Assembly (NCBI GenBank): GCA_030068525.1 | Contig: JASJOS010000007.1 | Location: 248,001-312,000, forward strand | DNA length: 64,000 nucleotides | Direction: 5' to 3' | Origin: Xanthocytophaga flava | GTDB taxonomy: Bacteria > Bacteroidota > Bacteroidia > Cytophagales > 172606-1 | Part shown: one piece after another, positions 61,347-64,000 of the stretch | Layout of the letters: every line of letters begins with the position of its first letter | How positions within the stretch are numbered: position 1 is the first letter of the stretch | Made by a program: the position numbers and the translations under genes | The notes under the pieces: model-generated | The model's database searches: none | The model's input: the letters and a program-made list of their open reading frames with translations, nothing else | What the model was told of the DNA's origin: nothing

Positions 61347-62228
61347 CTATAAGTTCTTCAAGATCTTGTTGATGTCATCAATCACAATAAAAACCTGTAG
61401 CACATTATTTATATCTGAGTTTTTAGATCCATCAGCGAGGCGTTTCTGAGGTTGAAACTGATTTACATAACCTGCCTCCAATCGGAACTGAGGAGTAAAC
61501 TTATAGCCCAAGCCAACGTACAGCCGGTTCTGGTCAAATATTTTCTCGTGAATGACATTAGAGCCCATACCAATCATAATCTCATCACTAGCAGCCAGGT
61601 ACAGCGTTTTTTCTTTCATTTGAGGTTGGTTAAGAGGCACAAATATCCGTGTCATATAACGTAATCTTCCTTTACGTGTTGTATTATCCCACAAATTAGA
61701 ATAATAATCTTTCCCCTGAGACCCATCCGTGAGAAGTCTATTTCCAAAGAAGCGAAACTCATATCGAAAACGTTGTTCAAATATCACTCGCCCCAAAGGA
61801 TAAGAAAATAGTACCTGAGTGGTAGTACGTAGTTCTGGTTCAAAAGTAGTTTTGTTATCAGCAGTAGGACGCCATGTACCCCACCAACCCACAGGTGACA
61901 ATGAAACTCGAAAATATTTACTAGCCTGATATGCTATCCATGGACGAAATACTTGCTGATAAGCATGGGTGAACAAGCCTGTACGTGTATCTGAGACCTG
62001 ATTACTTACTCTTTGAGACTCCAGATCATCAGAGATACCTTGGGTCCGATATTGATAATCTAACTGGAGACGGACTTTTCTGCTGATAGACCCAGAAATA
62101 TTGGTTTCACTCCAAAACATCTGGTTTATGTTGTAGTGAGCAGATTGTGCCTGGCTAGATATATTATGAAAACTTAATATAAATCCTTGCAGGAGAAGAA
62201 GCTTAACAAATACGTAATAGCAACGCAT
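61347..62228 (-). CDS. DUF2490 family outer-membrane-type protein
   Basis: A 293-residue exported protein with a signal peptide ending around SSQAQ (near residue 28). The mature protein alternates polar and aromatic residues in beta strands (VRLQLDYQYRTQG, VIFEQRFRYEFRFFG, YVGLGYKFTPQFRLEAGYVNQF), consistent with an outer-membrane beta-barrel of the DUF2490 family. The function is not known. It stands alone; a 26-bp palindrome lies about 100 bases upstream of its start. Confidence 0.85.
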   Translation of the reverse strand: MRCYYVFVKLLLLQGFILSFHNISSQAQSAHYNINQMFWSETNISGSISRKVRLQLDYQYRTQGISDDLESQRVSNQVSDTRTGLFTHAYQQVFRPWIAYQASKYFRVSLSPVGWWGTWRPTADNKTTFEPELRTTTQVLFSYPLGRVIFEQRFRYEFRFFGNRLLTDGSQGKDYYSNLWDNTTRKGRLRYMTRIFVPLNQPQMKEKTLYLAASDEIMIGMGSNVIHEKIFDQNRLYVGLGYKFTPQFRLEAGYVNQFQPQKRLADGSKNSDINNVLQVFIVIDDINKILKNL

Positions 62229-62685
62229 GTAGTTTAATTAGAGCAGAAATGTTTCAATGGAGGTTTTATTCTACAAAACTAAACTTCAAATATTACCTGG
62301 TAATAACTGCAATGTTTTGTTAATGTTAATTTATAAGTACATGTACTTATAAATCCTACCACTCTGTTAACAATAAATTAATATTAAGCCCGCAAAAACT
62401 TAAAATAAACAAAAACATAATATTAAATAACCAAAATTACTCTCAATATGAATCAAATGTTACTGCAAAATTACTGTAATACCACCATATAAATTCCTAT
62501 CTAAAGCAGACTATTATTATACAAAGGATTGCACTTGCTAGTAAGATGTTGTAGATAAGTATTTAGAGAGGTAACTTTTGACCATTTAATTTCCTTACTC
62601 TACCTGTCTATGTAATATTGGAAAGCAAATACTATTGGAAATCTGGCAGAATATATACTCTTTGCTAGCTATTAACACACATTGT
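62229..62685. other. Divergent intergenic region with a perfect palindrome
   Basis: About 457 very AT-rich bases between divergent genes. Apart from the palindrome at 62329-62354 nothing is recognised. A TTG-initiated extension of the downstream gene (from 62635) is judged non-coding. Confidence 0.5.
62329..62354. repeat. 26-bp perfect palindrome
   Basis: A perfect dyad whose left half is ATTTATAAGTACA and whose right half is its exact complement. It contains no loop and no T run, so a dimeric-regulator binding site is more likely than a terminator. It lies 101 bases upstream of the DUF2490 gene start. Confidence 0.75.
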
Positions 62686-63444
62686 ATGTTCTGGAAGAAG
62701 AAACAAGAACTTAGTTGTCCGGTTACACCAGAAGATAAAGAGTGGATCGAAAACAATCTGGATTGGCTCGATCGCAACCTGGTTGAACTGGCACACTTTC
62801 CGACTATTTTGCCAACAAAGGATTTCTTTGACTGGAAATTTACAGGCAAGCAAGACGATGCCTTCTACGTGTTGGCACGTATAGGGGAGTTATGCAGCAT
62901 AAATATATCGCACATTCAGCTGGACTTTATCAACGATCAGCTGGATTTTGGTAATGGATTGCTTACAGCTATTGAGAAAGGCGAAAAAGGGATAGGAGGA
63001 CTGTATTTTGGAGATGAAGATGGGGAAGCCATCACCATAGAAAAGAAGCAACTTGATAACCCAGCTTCTTTAATTGCTGTTATGGCTCATGAGCTTAGTC
63101 ACCATGTACTGATAGGCTTACACGATATTGGGTATTCAGACGAAAAAGAGAATGAGTATCTGACAGATTTAACTGCTGTAGCCTATGGCTTTGGAATATT
63201 TCTTAGTGATAATGCAACAATTTACCAAGTAAGCTCTTCCAGTTGGCGAATTGGTAAACAAGGTTATCTACCTCCTCAAGTTATTGCTTATGCCATGGCA
63301 GTTATTCAGTATTTTAAAGGAGAAATCAAAACGAATCCTGTCTGGATAGACCATCTGGATAAGAAAACAAAAAAATATTTTCTCCAAAGTCTGGATTATG
63401 TGCGTGTACACCCTCCGACACCTACTGGTCATTTAAACTGGTAA
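62686..63444 (+). CDS. Putative HExxH metallopeptidase-like protein
   Basis: A 252-residue soluble protein not assigned to a family. The segment MAHELSHHVLIGL near residue 132 holds a zinc-peptidase-type HExxH motif, and ENEYLTDLTAVAYGFGIFL about 20 residues further on provides an acidic ExxxD candidate third ligand as in gluzincins. Two Trp-rich regions (WIENNLDWLDRNL near 22, FFDWKF near 46) precede it. There is no signal peptide. The ATG at 62686 is preferred to a TTG 17 codons upstream. Activity is inferred from the motif alone. Confidence 0.65.
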   Translation: MFWKKKQELSCPVTPEDKEWIENNLDWLDRNLVELAHFPTILPTKDFFDWKFTGKQDDAFYVLARIGELCSINISHIQLDFINDQLDFGNGLLTAIEKGEKGIGGLYFGDEDGEAITIEKKQLDNPASLIAVMAHELSHHVLIGLHDIGYSDEKENEYLTDLTAVAYGFGIFLSDNATIYQVSSSSWRIGKQGYLPPQVIAYAMAVIQYFKGEIKTNPVWIDHLDKKTKKYFLQSLDYVRVHPPTPTGHLNW

Positions 63445-63572
63445 AAGACTTCTCAGTAACTGCTGTATGAGTCAATGTAGGTGATCAAGTATTTCACTCA
63501 GGTTGTCATTCTTTTTTGTGCATTCTTTTCTTTCTGGCTTTCTTATGCTGTATTACAGTTGTAAGCTAACGT

Positions 63573-64000
63573 ATGAAGAAAAAGAATCAGTTAAACCGGA
63601 GAGATTTTCTGAAAGTAAGTACCCTGGCAGGTGGAGGACTACTAATATCCATATTATTGCCTCCCACAATTAAAAACTATACATCACCTTCTGCATTTTC
63701 TCCGCATGCTTTCCTCCGTATTGATGAAGATAACTCTATACATATCATTTTATCCAAGGTAGAAATGGGGCAAGGTATATGGACTACCTTACCTATGCTT
63801 ATTGCGGAAGAACTGGATTGCGATTGGAAAAACATACAGATTACTCACAGCCCACCTGGTAAAAAAGAAGATTTTCAACTGCCTCCTGTTGAACAAAGCA
63901 CAGGAGGTTCTAGCTCAACTACTTCCGAATTTGACCGATACAGACAAGCGGGAGCTACAGCTCGCATTATGCTTATACAGGCAGCAGCCCAAAAATGGGG
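63573..64000 (+). CDS. Xanthine dehydrogenase-family molybdopterin-binding subunit, 5' part (truncated by window edge)
   Basis: The first 142 codons of a larger gene. The product begins MKKKNQLNRRDFLKVSTLAG, a Tat-type twin-arginine signal (NRRDFLK), followed by a hydrophobic stretch. HAFLRIDEDNSIHIILSKVEMGQGIWTTLPMLIAEELD then matches the start of aldehyde oxidase/isoquinoline 1-oxidoreductase large subunits, including the conserved KVEMGQG. It would bind molybdopterin cytosine dinucleotide and be exported folded to the periplasm; an iron-sulfur subunit should be encoded nearby but is outside the window. Confidence 0.88.
   Translation, partial: MKKKNQLNRRDFLKVSTLAGGGLLISILLPPTIKNYTSPSAFSPHAFLRIDEDNSIHIILSKVEMGQGIWTTLPMLIAEELDCDWKNIQITHSPPGKKEDFQLPPVEQSTGGSSSTTSEFDRYRQAGATARIMLIQAAAQKW

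Overview
The window looks like a chromosome segment of a member of the Bacteroidota, most likely order Cytophagales. The evidence is the paired SusC/RagA and SusD/RagB genes with an ECF sigma/FecR pair, a CRTAC1-type (VCBS plus ASPIC/UnbV) lipoprotein, short LeuA, repeated TAnnTTTG promoter cores (the Bacteroidota -7 element), weak Shine-Dalgarno signals, AT-rich spacers, and family members typical of that phylum (DUF2490, DUF4190, SPFH plus Arc pair). Genus is not determined. No rRNA, tRNA or CRISPR array was seen.

Layout. 1-9 kb: an MsbA-type ABC exporter, then a TetR-controlled tripartite RND efflux operon (tetR, tolC-like, adaptor, RND pump) with two matching operator-like sites. 9-18 kb: housekeeping genes (dusB, CPBP protease, alanine dehydrogenase, tsaE, SPFH plus Arc proteins) and a leucine cluster leuD-leuB-leuA that lacks leuC. 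17.8-23.9 kb: a cytochrome c lipoprotein, a 730-bp repeat-rich spacer, two DUF4190-like membrane proteins, queG, mazG, a GreA-like coiled-coil protein and a DUF4385 protein.

24-31 kb is the accessory region. It opens with an array of small unrecognised proteins on the minus strand that form two paralogous pairs in the order A, B, B', A', with start-less or frameshifted frames between them and an unrelated convergent pair beside them. It continues as about 4 kb of decayed DNA: several reading frames intact except for in-frame stops (mostly TAG), each near a hairpin terminator; an IS5-like remnant between 14-bp inverted repeats; and what looks like the amino-terminal piece of a tyrosine recombinase. 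This is the most unusual part of the window.

31-36.5 kb returns to core genes (a hypothetical gene with rlmD, uvrB, a PfkB-family sugar kinase). 36.7-47.4 kb is a cell-surface-signalling nutrient locus: ECF sigma factor, FecR anti-sigma factor, SusC with an STN domain, SusD, and a large FG-GAP/UnbV lipoprotein. 47.5-55.6 kb is a minus-strand nucleotide-sugar cluster (rfbA, UDP-GlcNAc 4-epimerase-like, rfbB, galE, UDP-HexNAc dehydrogenase, UDP-glucuronate decarboxylase, UDP-glucose dehydrogenase) that would supply activated sugars for surface polysaccharide; no glycosyltransferase is present. 55.9-64 kb holds an acyl-CoA dehydrogenase, a class IV aminotransferase, a second TolC plus HlyD-type adaptor without its pump, a DUF2490 protein, a HExxH protein, and the start of a xanthine-dehydrogenase-family molybdopterin subunit cut by the window edge.
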